Assembly (NCBI GenBank): GCA_009774765.1
Contig: VSOK01000028.1
Coordinates: 1-7,609, forward strand
DNA length: 7,609 nucleotides
Direction of reading: 5' to 3'
Source: Bacteroidales bacterium
GTDB taxonomy: Bacteria; Bacteroidota; Bacteroidia; Bacteroidales; UBA932
The position numbers and the translations under genes are program-made. Below, one piece after another: positions 1-7,518 of this stretch. Each line of letters begins with the position of its first letter. Within the stretch, counting starts at the first letter, position 1. A model generated the notes under the pieces. The model was not told the origin of the DNA and did no database searches. It saw nothing but the letters and a program-made list of their open reading frames with translations.

Positions 1-155
1 AGCTTGTCTTTCATAGCGGCATCCACAGGCCTGACAAACCTGACGACAGGCTCGGCCGAGGAACTCTTCATCTGCTCGCAGGATACTGAAACAAAGCCTG
101 AAACGGCAAGCAGAGCTATTGTAATTATGTTGAATATCTTTCTCATATCTATCAT
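1..155 (-). CDS. N-terminal part of a surface lipoprotein, probably SusE/SGBP-position glycan-binding protein (truncated by window edge)
   Basis: Only the first 51 codons lie in the window; the gene runs off the left edge. The reading starts MIDMRKIFNIITIALL and shows a type II signal peptide: two basic residues, a hydrophobic stretch, then the lipobox VSVSC, with the lipidated cysteine at residue 26 (23 if the second ATG at 146 is used). The mature part begins CEQMKSSSAEPVVRFVRP and is followed by a VDAAMKDKL segment. This resembles the start of IPT/TIG-domain surface glycan-binding proteins encoded right after SusD in many PULs, but too little is visible to prove the domain. The first ATG lies 2 bases after the SusD stop codon, so the gene is almost certainly in the same operon. 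The ATG at 146 is an equally plausible start because it gives a more typical MRK n-region. The lipoprotein call is firm; the glycan-binding role is inferred from position and from the short PVVRFVRP resemblance. Confidence 0.75.
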   Translation of the reverse strand, partial: MIDMRKIFNIITIALLAVSGFVSVSCEQMKSSSAEPVVRFVRPVDAAMKDK

Positions 156-157
156 TG

Positions 158-1969
158 TTATTCACCGAAATCATACTCCACGGCAGGTTCCCTCAATATA
201 GGGGCAGAAGTCACCTCGGCCTCAGGAACAGGCAACACCATAGAGGCATCGTTGAAGTTGAAATTGTTTGTCCTGTGCCCGTGCTCCTCAAGCCATTCCG
301 CACCTTTATAATAGTCATCGTTCATCGTGCCGTCCGGATTTTCCGTAGAAATGTCCATAGACTCCCATACGGTCACATACATTGACTTGTCATTCTCCCA
401 GACATACTGGTCATCAATGATATAGGACGGAGCACCTGTGCCAGGGTCGTATGTGAACCTGTCACTTGACCAGTTGAAGGCATATTTAAGGTCACGGTCC
501 ATATCTTCAAGGTATTTTATTCCAGCCGCGTGGTCACGGTACCATACCCTCTTGATATCATACCAGTTGATTCCCTCCATAGCGAACTCCTTGCGACGTT
601 CCCTGATGATGTCCTCAAAGGAAATTGAAGAATATTCACTTGAAAGGCCTGCACGGCTGAGGATACGTCCCATATAGTCCAATGCGTCAGGATCGGATGT
701 CGTGGTGCCGTTTCCGATACAAGCCTCTATATAGGTCATCATCACATCAGCGAACCTGAGCAGATAGATGTCATTGCCGGCAGCCTGGTTCAGTCCCACA
801 TTGCCGCCGCAGTCGGCTGGCTTGCCTATCACATATTTTTTCAGATGCGCGAGCATTTCATTTGCGGCCTCTATCTGGACATCAAGGTCATCCGGATTGC
901 GGTATGAATACTGATAGTCATATCCTCCGTTTGCGGAAGCAAGATTTGCATAATGATCCCCGTTGGTCATAAACACCGCCTTGCGTCTCACGTCCTTGTC
1001 CGAATAGAGCGACTGGAGAGAGACTGTAGGGCCTTTTCCAGCACCCCAGGTCTCGTCGGCGATACGTGAGCTTCTGGAGAAATTCGCATTCCTTGCGTTT
1101 CCCTCGCCATATCCTCCTGACTTGCAGGCGATAGCGATCAGGGATTCATTGCACATTCCCTTTCCTGTCAGTTCAAACATCTCCTGATAGTTTCCATATA
1201 GTCCGTAACCGTTCTCAAGACCTTCCTCTATGGCTTTCTTTGCCCATTCCTTTGCGGAAGCATAAAGGGCGTCATCCTTTTTGTATGAGGCATACTGAAG
1301 ATATACCTTCGCAAGAAGTCCCATCGCGGCAGTCTTGGTAACACGGCCGTCGGTGTCAGTGTGAGGAAGCGGGCCGACAGCACGCTCAAGGTCCCTGACC
1401 ATAAACTTATAGAGAGATTCCTGAGTGTTTCTCGGAACATAGATGGCTCCGGGGTCGCTTGAAGTTATAAGCGCGGTGGCATTCTCCACTATAGGAGCCT
1501 CTCCCCACAATTCAGTAATGAAATAATAGGCCATCGCCCTCATAGTATAGGCCTCACCGAGAGCTGCCTGTATATCAGATTCCGCCACATTGTTGGCACG
1601 TGCGGCATCAGGCATATCGTTGATGATGGAATTGGCGAAGGACACTATACGGTAAAGACCTATCCACCCTTTTCTCAGATGGGAATTTGTAGCTGTAACC
1701 GAATTATAATAGTAATGTCCTTCCTGGTCGTATGTATAGTACATGTCACCGGCCATCATATCTCCGGCGTAGAACATAAAGTTCGAATGGAAGTCGAACC
1801 ACGGTTTGCTGGCGTACAGGACGATCGTATTCGCCCTGACGGCCTCCTTGCTCGTATAATAGTTGCCGGCCGCGAGCGTGTCCTCAGGCACTACCGTAAG
1901 GAATTTCTCACAGGAAACGACACCGAGCAGAGAAAGTGCCGCAAATGCTGAATATATAATCTTTTTCAT
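158..1969 (-). CDS. SusD/RagB-like starch-binding family outer-membrane lipoprotein
   Basis: This is a 603-residue surface lipoprotein that caps its partner SusC transporter and delivers oligosaccharides to it. The signal peptide MKKIIYSAFAALSLLGVVSC ends in a lipobox with the acylated cysteine at residue 20. It is followed by the family's usual EKFLTVVPEDT start and a YYTSKEA segment (about 37-43). Helical TPR-like parts include EAYTMRAMAYYFITELWG (139-156) and GLLAKVYL (217-224). The C-terminal family signatures are YLLRFADVMMTYIEA (402-416), RRKEFAMEGINWYDIKR (458-474) and LPVPEAEV (579-586). Length is at the upper end for the family; about 100 residues, rich in aromatic and acidic residues, separate the RRKEF motif from the LPVP motif. 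The gene starts 15 bases after the SusC-like stop and has a strong Shine-Dalgarno sequence, which supports this ATG. It is intact. The glycan bound cannot be read from the sequence; a beta-mannan is inferred from the GH5 gene in the operon. Confidence 0.96.
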   Translation of the reverse strand: MKKIIYSAFAALSLLGVVSCEKFLTVVPEDTLAAGNYYTSKEAVRANTIVLYASKPWFDFHSNFMFYAGDMMAGDMYYTYDQEGHYYYNSVTATNSHLRKGWIGLYRIVSFANSIINDMPDAARANNVAESDIQAALGEAYTMRAMAYYFITELWGEAPIVENATALITSSDPGAIYVPRNTQESLYKFMVRDLERAVGPLPHTDTDGRVTKTAAMGLLAKVYLQYASYKKDDALYASAKEWAKKAIEEGLENGYGLYGNYQEMFELTGKGMCNESLIAIACKSGGYGEGNARNANFSRSSRIADETWGAGKGPTVSLQSLYSDKDVRRKAVFMTNGDHYANLASANGGYDYQYSYRNPDDLDVQIEAANEMLAHLKKYVIGKPADCGGNVGLNQAAGNDIYLLRFADVMMTYIEACIGNGTTTSDPDALDYMGRILSRAGLSSEYSSISFEDIIRERRKEFAMEGINWYDIKRVWYRDHAAGIKYLEDMDRDLKYAFNWSSDRFTYDPGTGAPSYIIDDQYVWENDKSMYVTVWESMDISTENPDGTMNDDYYKGAEWLEEHGHRTNNFNFNDASMVLPVPEAEVTSAPILREPAVEYDFGE

Positions 1970-1975
1970 TTCTTG

Positions 1976-1983
1976 TCCTCCTT
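1976..1983 (-). promoter_or_regulatory. Strong Shine-Dalgarno of the SusD-like gene
   Basis: The minus strand reads AAGGAGGA, then CAAGA and A directly before the ATG at 1969, so the AGGAGG core sits about 7 bases from the start. It lies inside the 15-base gap between the SusC-like stop and the SusD-like start. None of the other starts in the window has a comparable motif, and Bacteroidota use Shine-Dalgarno pairing less than most bacteria. It fixes the SusD start and may raise SusD translation relative to SusC (inference). Confidence 0.75.
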
Positions 1984-1984
1984 G

Positions 1985-4900
1985 TTAAAATCCTATATTG
2001 ACACCGAAAGTGATAGACATCGGAGTAGGATAACGTCCACGGTCGATATTCTGGAGAAGCGAACTCTGGTTGTACGCTCCGATTTCAGGATCATAGCCGG
2101 AATATTTGGTGAACGTGTAGAGATTCTGCGCATTGAGATATACCTTGAAAGAAGCCAGTTTGGTCTTTTCAAGCACCTTGGCAGGAATCCTGTAGCCGAT
2201 TGACAGATTCTGGATACGCAGATATGAACCGTCCTCAAGCCATCTCGTGCTCATACGGTTGTTCTGGTTCGGATCCTGGCTTACGGCACGCGGAACTATA
2301 TAGCCGTGTTTCTTTGAATATCCGGTCCCCGGAACAAGCTGGCCGTTCTCCACCGTGGCGCGGTCAAGCACAGCGGCATTCTGGTTGTCCCAGATGGAGT
2401 TCATCGACTCGGTACGGAATCTTGAGAAATTGAGGATCTGGCCTCCTACAGAGCCTGCAAGCGCAAGGGAAATGTCAAAGTTACCTACCATAAACGTATT
2501 GGTGAAACCGAAAGTGAAGTCAGGGTTAGGGTCTCCTATTATCACCTGGTCCCTTTCGTCGATAACTCCGTCAGGAACCCCGTCCGGTCCGGAAATGTCC
2601 TTGAACCTTATGTCTCCAGGATATACTCCGGTTGTCTTGTTGACAAGATTGACACCCGGATTGTTGGCGTCATTCACCTGGACAGGAGCGGCAAGGATTT
2701 CCTCCTCATTCTGGAAAAGCCCCTCAGCCACATATCCGTAGAACACTCCCATAGGCTGGCCGACCATAATCCTGGTTGCGGTCTGGAATCCTGACCACCA
2801 GTCAATGTTTCCGTTGATGACAGAAGAATCGCTGTTCATAGCATCCACATTGTTCCTGTTCAGAGAAATCACAAGGTTGGATGTCCAGTTGAACTTCTGA
2901 TGCTCGATGTTATGCGTAGTTATATTGAGGTCGAATCCCCTGTTGCTTGTCCGTCCCATATTGACCATAGGAGCCGCAATATCATCGTATGTAGTGGAAC
3001 CTCCGAGATAGTTCGGGATGGTCATACGCAGGAGCAGATCCTTGGATCTTTTATAGTATGCATCTATCGTAAGGGAGATGCGTCCTCTGAGAAATTCCAT
3101 ATCGACTCCGACATTGTACTGCTCGGAAGCCTCCCACTTGAGGTTCGGGTTGGCTATATTCGCCATAAAATAACCTGTACCGTAAGGAGTGTTGAACGTG
3201 GACATCTTCGCGCTGTAGAGATACGAGTCTATGCTTGAATTTCCTACCATACCGTATCCTGCACGAAGTTTGAACTCGTTCATCGCGTTGCGCGCACCTT
3301 CAAAGAAGGATTCATTGGAAATACGCCACGCAAGTGCGGCAGACGGGAAATATCCCCATTTGTTGTTCGGGCCGAACTTTGACGATGCGTCGGCACGGAC
3401 CGTAGCCGTCACATAATATTTCTCGTCATAATTATAATTGACACGGGCAAATCCGGAAGCCATGGCCGAACCGTCCTTCCAGCCGGAATTGGACACGAGT
3501 TCACCGTCCTGGGTCACGATCTGCACGATATCGGAGCTGAGTCCCTTCTTTACGATCTGGCTGCCGTTCCAGGAGGACTTTGTCATCTCCCATCCGAGCA
3601 TAGCACCGAAATTATGCTTTCCGCCCCAGGTGCGGTTATAATTGGCATACGTCTTCCATATCCAATACATGGAATGCTCTTCCCTCTGCATTATCTGGTT
3701 GGTATCGCTGGAAATCAGCGTGCCGAAAGAATATGTAGGTATGAAACAGCGGTTGTTGTTGTCGGAGTAGTCAAAACCGTATTCCGTCCTTATGTTCAGA
3801 CCTTTTACAGGATCTGCGCTCAGATAGAAATTACCCATTGTCCTGTTGCGTTTGAAGTCATTTGTCTTCATCTGCGCAAGCCATACAGGGTTGTACTGGG
3901 AAGCTCCGTTAACGCTCTCCGGACCGGCCCAGTTGCCGTCAAAGTCATATACAGGGATGTTCGGCTGCATAGTAAGGGCCTGTAGAACGACACCGTCCGT
4001 ACCGTCATTGTTGGTGATGGTCTCGTCCGTATGCGTAAACGCCAGCGAAGCACCGGCGTGAAGCCACGGATATATGTCAGCGTCAAGATTGAGACGGGCG
4101 TTGAAACGGGTGAAGTCCGAACCTATGATGACTCCATCCTGATCAGTATATCCGCCGCTTGCAGCCACTCTGATCTTGTCGGTACCTCCGGTCACGGACA
4201 CTGAATGCGAGTGCATCCACGCCGTACGGAAAATCTCATCCTGCCAATTCGTTCCCTTTCCGAGAAGAGAAGGGTCCTTGAACGCCTCATTGACAGACAG
4301 GTTCAGCTCCGCACACAACTTCTGCTGATATTCCGCATACTCCCTGAGATTCATCATATCGAGCTGGTTGGTAATCATCTGGGCCGTCACATAACCGTCA
4401 TAGGTAATGTTCACCTTGCCTGCACTTCCCCTTTTGGTAGTGATGATGATAACACCGTTCGCACCATTGGCTCCATAGATTGCCGTAGCGGAAGCGTCCT
4501 TGAGAATATCTATGCTCACGATATCGGACGGGGCGATAGTGGAAAGAGGGTTGACAACATTCTGTCCGTCGGAACCTCCGGACCAGGCAAAGCCTCCGAT
4601 AGTGTTTCCCGCTCCGGAAAACGGAACTCCGTCCACTATATAAAGAGGCTCATTGGTATTGTTGATGGAGTTGGCACCGCGCACACGGATCGAACTTGCC
4701 GCACCTGGAGCACCGGAGTTCTGGGTTATCTGCACTCCTGCGACCTTTCCCTGAAGCATCTGGTCGACATTTGTCGCGATGGTCTCCTTGAGCTTGTCAC
4801 CGTTCACTGAAGACACGGAACCTGTCAAGTCTTTCTTCTTGACCGTACCGTAACCTATCACGACCGTCTCCTCAAGGGCCGTAGCCTCCTCAACAAGGAC

Positions 4901-5182
4901 TACATCGATCGCATTGCGGCCGGAAACCGGTTCATTCTGAGTGGAAAAGCCCATCATAGTGAAGACGAGCACATCATTGTCCCCGACAGAAGCGACAGTA
5001 TATCTACCGTCAACATCCGTAATTGCATACAGGGAGATGTTGCTCTCCACCGTAACAACTACGCCAGGAAGCGGCAGGCCGTCAGACGAAGAAGTGACCG
5101 TACCGCTCACACTCCTTGTCTGGGCCATCAGCGGGATGACTGCAAAAAGAGTCATCAGGCAAGTAAACAATTTACTTTTCAT
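1985..5182 (-). CDS. SusC/RagA-like TonB-dependent outer-membrane transporter
   Basis: This is a TonB-dependent beta-barrel that imports oligosaccharides captured by the partner SusD lipoprotein. I chose the ATG at 5182 (1065 residues) because it gives a proper signal peptide, MKSKLFTCLMTLFAVIPLMA, with cleavage before QTRSVSG. An upstream in-frame ATG at 5242 would add 20 residues (starting MLCPVYEKL) that spoil the signal peptide and overlap the GH5 gene. After the signal come a carboxypeptidase-regulatory-like domain (about 23-98; SVSGTV to VVLVEEA), the TonB-box-like EETVVIGYGT (104-113), and a plug domain (about 115-255) with SIRVRGANSI, PLYIVDGVP and LKDASATAIYGANGANGV. The remaining 800 residues form the barrel and end in NIGF with a terminal phenylalanine, as is usual for outer-membrane barrels. 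The family usually has about 1000-1100 residues, so the gene is complete. It starts 32 bases after the GH5 stop and ends 15 bases before the SusD-like start, indicating one operon. Confidence 0.96.
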   Translation of the reverse strand: MKSKLFTCLMTLFAVIPLMAQTRSVSGTVTSSSDGLPLPGVVVTVESNISLYAITDVDGRYTVASVGDNDVLVFTMMGFSTQNEPVSGRNAIDVVLVEEATALEETVVIGYGTVKKKDLTGSVSSVNGDKLKETIATNVDQMLQGKVAGVQITQNSGAPGAASSIRVRGANSINNTNEPLYIVDGVPFSGAGNTIGGFAWSGGSDGQNVVNPLSTIAPSDIVSIDILKDASATAIYGANGANGVIIITTKRGSAGKVNITYDGYVTAQMITNQLDMMNLREYAEYQQKLCAELNLSVNEAFKDPSLLGKGTNWQDEIFRTAWMHSHSVSVTGGTDKIRVAASGGYTDQDGVIIGSDFTRFNARLNLDADIYPWLHAGASLAFTHTDETITNNDGTDGVVLQALTMQPNIPVYDFDGNWAGPESVNGASQYNPVWLAQMKTNDFKRNRTMGNFYLSADPVKGLNIRTEYGFDYSDNNNRCFIPTYSFGTLISSDTNQIMQREEHSMYWIWKTYANYNRTWGGKHNFGAMLGWEMTKSSWNGSQIVKKGLSSDIVQIVTQDGELVSNSGWKDGSAMASGFARVNYNYDEKYYVTATVRADASSKFGPNNKWGYFPSAALAWRISNESFFEGARNAMNEFKLRAGYGMVGNSSIDSYLYSAKMSTFNTPYGTGYFMANIANPNLKWEASEQYNVGVDMEFLRGRISLTIDAYYKRSKDLLLRMTIPNYLGGSTTYDDIAAPMVNMGRTSNRGFDLNITTHNIEHQKFNWTSNLVISLNRNNVDAMNSDSSVINGNIDWWSGFQTATRIMVGQPMGVFYGYVAEGLFQNEEEILAAPVQVNDANNPGVNLVNKTTGVYPGDIRFKDISGPDGVPDGVIDERDQVIIGDPNPDFTFGFTNTFMVGNFDISLALAGSVGGQILNFSRFRTESMNSIWDNQNAAVLDRATVENGQLVPGTGYSKKHGYIVPRAVSQDPNQNNRMSTRWLEDGSYLRIQNLSIGYRIPAKVLEKTKLASFKVYLNAQNLYTFTKYSGYDPEIGAYNQSSLLQNIDRGRYPTPMSITFGVNIGF

Positions 5183-6367
5183 TGCTAATAGTTTAGTGTT
5201 AATATATTTTTCTATCAATTTTTCATAGACGGGACAGAGCATTTCCCACCCGACGGAGCAAGCCTTGAAGTGGCGTTCCGGATGACGGCAAGCGTGCTCA
5301 GGTCATCCGAATACACGGAATTGAGGCCCTGGGGCTCCTGCGCCGGATCACCGCAATAATCATCACCCGGACGCCAGTAGACATCAGTCCCGGACTGCAC
5401 CGCAGAGCCTCCCCAGCCCCAGAAGTTCACACCTGCGAACAATCCTCCTTCATTTGCAGACTCGATAACCCTGTCAAATATGTATGAATAGTATTTATCC
5501 CTCGCCTTTACCGAAGACGATTTGGAAAAGCTGAAACCGTCCCTCGGGAAACCGAACTCCTCCAGTACGACGGGTTTGCCATACCTGCGGGCGACTTCAA
5601 GATGAAGGTCTATGTACTCCCCTGTCTTTGCAATAGCATAAGGAAGATCCTCTTCAAGTGATCCGGCCTTCGCCCAGCCCCAGTTATAAGGCCATATATG
5701 GATATTCATATAGTCTATGTTCGGGCAGGAATGTATTTTCTCAAAAAGAGCCATATCTCCCTCGCATCCCCAAACGCCTTCGCTTCCGGACGATACCAGA
5801 TGGTTGGGGTCGATGGACTTTATCAGAGAGGCCGTGCTCCACATCCAGTCAGCAAAAGCTGCCTTGACCACAGGATCTGAAGAGAAACATCTCGGCTCAT
5901 TGCCTATCTGCCAGGAAAATATGGCCGGATCATCCTTGTAAGCCTTTCCCGTGACGGTATTTATCCTGGACACCACCGTCTTCACGTGTTCGGCAAACAA
6001 GGCCTTGGCCTTTTCATTGACAACGAACCCTGACACGGACTCCATATATGCAGGATATCCGTCAACGGCAGGAATCACAGCCTTGCCGGAACCGGCCCAC
6101 TCAAGATACATCCCGTATCCTCCTGACCATTCCCAGGAATTGTTCAGATACAGAACAGCCTTCATATCCCTCCTGCCCATCTCGGCAAGAAGGAAATCAA
6201 GTCCCCTGAATATTGTATCATTGTAGACTCCAGGCTCTTTATGCAAGGTAGGCGACACACGTGTAGGTATGCCGTCCAGTCCGTCCCCTCCGACAAGAAC
6301 CCTGAGATTGGAAATGCCTATAGACTTGAGAACGGCAAGCTCCTCCGCAAGACGGGCACGGTCGCCG

Positions 6368-6370
6368 CCC
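6368..6370 (-). other. Frameshift site in the GH5 gene (one G apparently missing)
   Basis: The minus strand reads GAA GGG AGG GCG GCG ACC in the N-terminal frame. Homology requires GAA GGG AGG GGC GGC GAC (E-G-R-G-G-D). Restoring one G to the GGG run gives the expected GSEGRGGDRARL and a gene length divisible by three. The local sequence does not form a canonical X XXY YYZ slippery heptamer, so programmed -1 frameshifting is not supported. Confidence 0.85.
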
Positions 6371-6425
6371 TCCCTTCGGAACCGAGAATGGCCCCATACC
6401 AGAAATTAGTACCTATAAAATAATG

Positions 6426-6433
6426 CCCCCCCC
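6426..6433 (-). repeat. G8 homopolymer tract inside the GH5 coding sequence
   Basis: Eight G residues on the coding strand (C8 on the plus strand) encode the Arg-Gly-Gly of DGDRGGHYF, near residues 36-38. The tract is at its in-frame length, because the GTNFWYG motif right after it stays in frame with the signal peptide. Adding one G leads to a TAA a few codons later, and losing one G leads to a TAG. It is therefore a potential slippage site that could only switch the gene off, and it cannot compensate for the downstream frameshift. Confidence 0.6.
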
Positions 6434-6561
6434 GATCTCCATCGGCGAACAGACCGTTTTTCACATATATTATATCGGAAGAATTGCAGCCGCAGACCAT
6501 ACATACGGCCATAATAAAGGTTATCAGTTTGTGTCTCATTTCTGCGCATGATGTGATGGTG

Positions 6562-6593
6562 CAAAAATAGAGAGTCCCCGACTGCTAAACAAA
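6562..6593 (-). promoter_or_regulatory. Predicted Bacteroides-type promoter of the GH5-SusC-SusD operon
   Basis: On the minus strand, TTTG (6593-6590) is followed by exactly 20 bases and then TATTTTTG (6569-6562). This matches the Bacteroidota primary sigma consensus of a -33 TTTG and a -7 TAnnTTTG spaced 19-21 bases. Transcription would start near 6556, leaving a leader of under 20 bases before the GH5 ATG at 6539. No Shine-Dalgarno is seen in that leader. I found no TAnnTTTG promoter in the short gaps downstream, so this promoter probably drives the whole operon. Confidence 0.72.
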
Positions 6594-6596
6594 TAC

Positions 6597-6616
6597 AAAT
6601 TTATCAAATACTGATA
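6597..6616 (-). promoter_or_regulatory. Candidate operator region upstream of the operon promoter
   Basis: Just upstream of the -33 element lie an inverted repeat TATCA-N5-TGATA (6602-6616) and the 8-mer ATAAATTT (6604-6597 on the minus strand). ATTTG occurs three times between 6590 and 6609. The same 8-mer sits at almost the same distance upstream of the regulator's own promoter. This is where an AraC-type activator would be expected to bind, but the motifs are short and AT-rich and may be chance. Confidence 0.3.
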
Positions 6617-6620
6617 TAAA

Positions 6621-7499
6621 TTAAACAACGACTTTCTTCTTTTTGTACAAAGCCCTGAATTCACGCGGAGTGGAGCCGCGCTTGGCCTTGAAAGCACGGT
6701 TGAAATTGGAAAGGTTGTTGAATCCGCACTCATAGCATATTTCCGATATGTTTCTGGTCGAATCCACAAGCATCCTCGCCGCCATCCCGAGACGTATGTC
6801 AATCACATAATCGGAAAGGGTCTTCCCGGTACGGAGCTTGAAAAAGCGGCTGAACGCCACAGGAGTCATACCGACCATTCCGGACAGCTCCGCAAGAGTC
6901 ATAGGCTCGGCATAATGGTCGTTTATATACTGCTTGATCTTTTTGACCCTCCGGCTTTCCGGATTCCTTGCCGTATTGGCAAAAGAGCTGCTGGCCAGGA
7001 CCCTCGCCCCTTCGGCCACGGAAAGCTCATACAATATATAAAGGAATTTGAGGAACTGCACGAACCGGCCGCTTTCCTTTGAAAGGGAATCAAGCACAGG
7101 ATAGATCTTCATTATCGCCCCCAAAGGGAAGCTCAATCCGTGCTCGGCCCTGCGAAGCATACTGGAGATAGAAGCGAACTGGTTTTTCGAAAGAAGCTCA
7201 CCGTTGAACAGATCCGCGGAGAACTGTATCGTCACCTCCCTGATATCCGGAGAGGTGCAGCTTCCCTGCTCCCACACGTGCTCAAGATTCTCCCCTCCTA
7301 TAAGGACGAGCTCATATTCACCGATTTCCTCCACACTGTCCCCGACAATCCTTCGCACACCCGGCGCATGTTCGATAAAATTCAATTCGTACTCCTTATG
7401 CTGGTGAAGAGGATAAGTGAACTCCGTCTTATGCCTCTCCACGATATGGAAACAGTCTCTCTCCGACAGCGGAGTTATTTCTGCAAGGACATCACTCAT
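6621..7499 (-). CDS. AraC/XylS-family transcriptional regulator with N-terminal cupin-like domain
   Basis: This is a 292-residue cytoplasmic DNA-binding regulator. The N-terminal half looks like an AraC-type cupin ligand-binding domain: FTYPLHQHKEYELNFIE (27-43), with a His-x-His pair, then VGDSVEEIGEYELVLIG and the ENLEHVW segment (70-76). The C-terminal part (about 183-286) is the double helix-turn-helix domain. The first helix-turn-helix is MTLAELSGMVGMTPVAFSRF (200-219), followed by FKLRTGKTLSDYVIDIRL. The second is ISEICYECGFNNLSNFNRAF (251-270), and the family signature ends in STPREFRALY. The tail KKKKVVV is basic and then hydrophobic. The gene has its own predicted promoter, no visible Shine-Dalgarno, and ends 81 bases before the GH5 start in the same orientation. 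Regulating the adjacent glycan operon is therefore the natural inference. The effector is unknown; a sugar or oligosaccharide product is likely. No transmembrane or two-component domains are present, so it is not a hybrid two-component regulator. Confidence 0.95.
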   Translation of the reverse strand: MSDVLAEITPLSERDCFHIVERHKTEFTYPLHQHKEYELNFIEHAPGVRRIVGDSVEEIGEYELVLIGGENLEHVWEQGSCTSPDIREVTIQFSADLFNGELLSKNQFASISSMLRRAEHGLSFPLGAIMKIYPVLDSLSKESGRFVQFLKFLYILYELSVAEGARVLASSSFANTARNPESRRVKKIKQYINDHYAEPMTLAELSGMVGMTPVAFSRFFKLRTGKTLSDYVIDIRLGMAARMLVDSTRNISEICYECGFNNLSNFNRAFKAKRGSTPREFRALYKKKKVVV

Positions 7500-7518
7500 A
7501 AACGGTTGTTTTGTGGCT

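Larger units (their letters stand above)
5215..6539 (-). pseudogene. GH5 glycoside hydrolase lipoprotein, endo-beta-1,4-mannanase-like (subfamily 7-like), interrupted by a one-base frameshift
   Basis: The N-terminal frame runs from ATG 6539 to a TAG at 6318. It carries the signal peptide MRHKLITFIMAVCMVCGC (lipidated Cys18 likely), then IYVKNG and FIGTNFWYGAILGSEG (41-56). The catalytic part continues in another frame with GGDRARLAEELAVLKSIG and NLRVLVGGDG. Adding one base near 6368-6370 joins both into 441 codons plus stop, a normal family length. Corrected numbering: Arg80, the proton donor Glu215 in WQIGNEPR, His281 in NIHIWPYNW, the nucleophile probably Glu328 in VVLEEFGFPRDG, and Trp374/Trp376 in NFWGWGG. 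These motifs match GH5 mannanases, which hydrolyse internal beta-1,4-mannosidic bonds in mannan, glucomannan or galactomannan. The apparent GTG start at 6258 falls inside the conserved fold and is not a real start. All catalytic residues are preserved, so this is either a very recent mutation or a sequencing/assembly error. As written, no full enzyme is made. The subfamily and exact substrate are less certain than GH5 membership. Confidence 0.88.

Noticed and set aside
2355..2741. A 128-codon plus-strand open frame (and a similar one at 3614-3985)
   Set aside because: Both are antisense to conserved parts of the SusC-like barrel and have no start-site signal or family motif.
4205..4810. A 201-codon plus-strand open frame
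   Set aside because: It lies entirely antisense to the SusC-like gene, shows no recognisable domain and has low-complexity arginine/histidine-rich composition typical of a shadow frame.
5183..5242. Upstream ATG at 5242 as the SusC-like start
   Set aside because: It adds a charged 20-residue leader before the signal peptide and overlaps the GH5 stop; the ATG at 5182 gives a standard signal peptide with a cleavage site after LMA.
5215..6258. A separate GTG-started 347-codon enzyme gene
   Set aside because: The GTG lies in the middle of the GH5 fold after conserved NLRVLVGGDG; the same frame reads back with homology to the frameshift near 6369, so it is a fragment of one gene.
6360..6385. Programmed -1 ribosomal frameshifting in the GH5 gene
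   Set aside because: The direction would fit, but the zero-frame codons GGG AGG GCG do not form a slippery heptamer with good re-pairing, and recoding is not known to me in this family.
6540..6620. Intrinsic terminator between the regulator and the GH5 gene
   Set aside because: The gap is AT-rich, and its only inverted repeat has 5-base AT-rich arms without a T-run immediately after; it looks like promoter/operator sequence.
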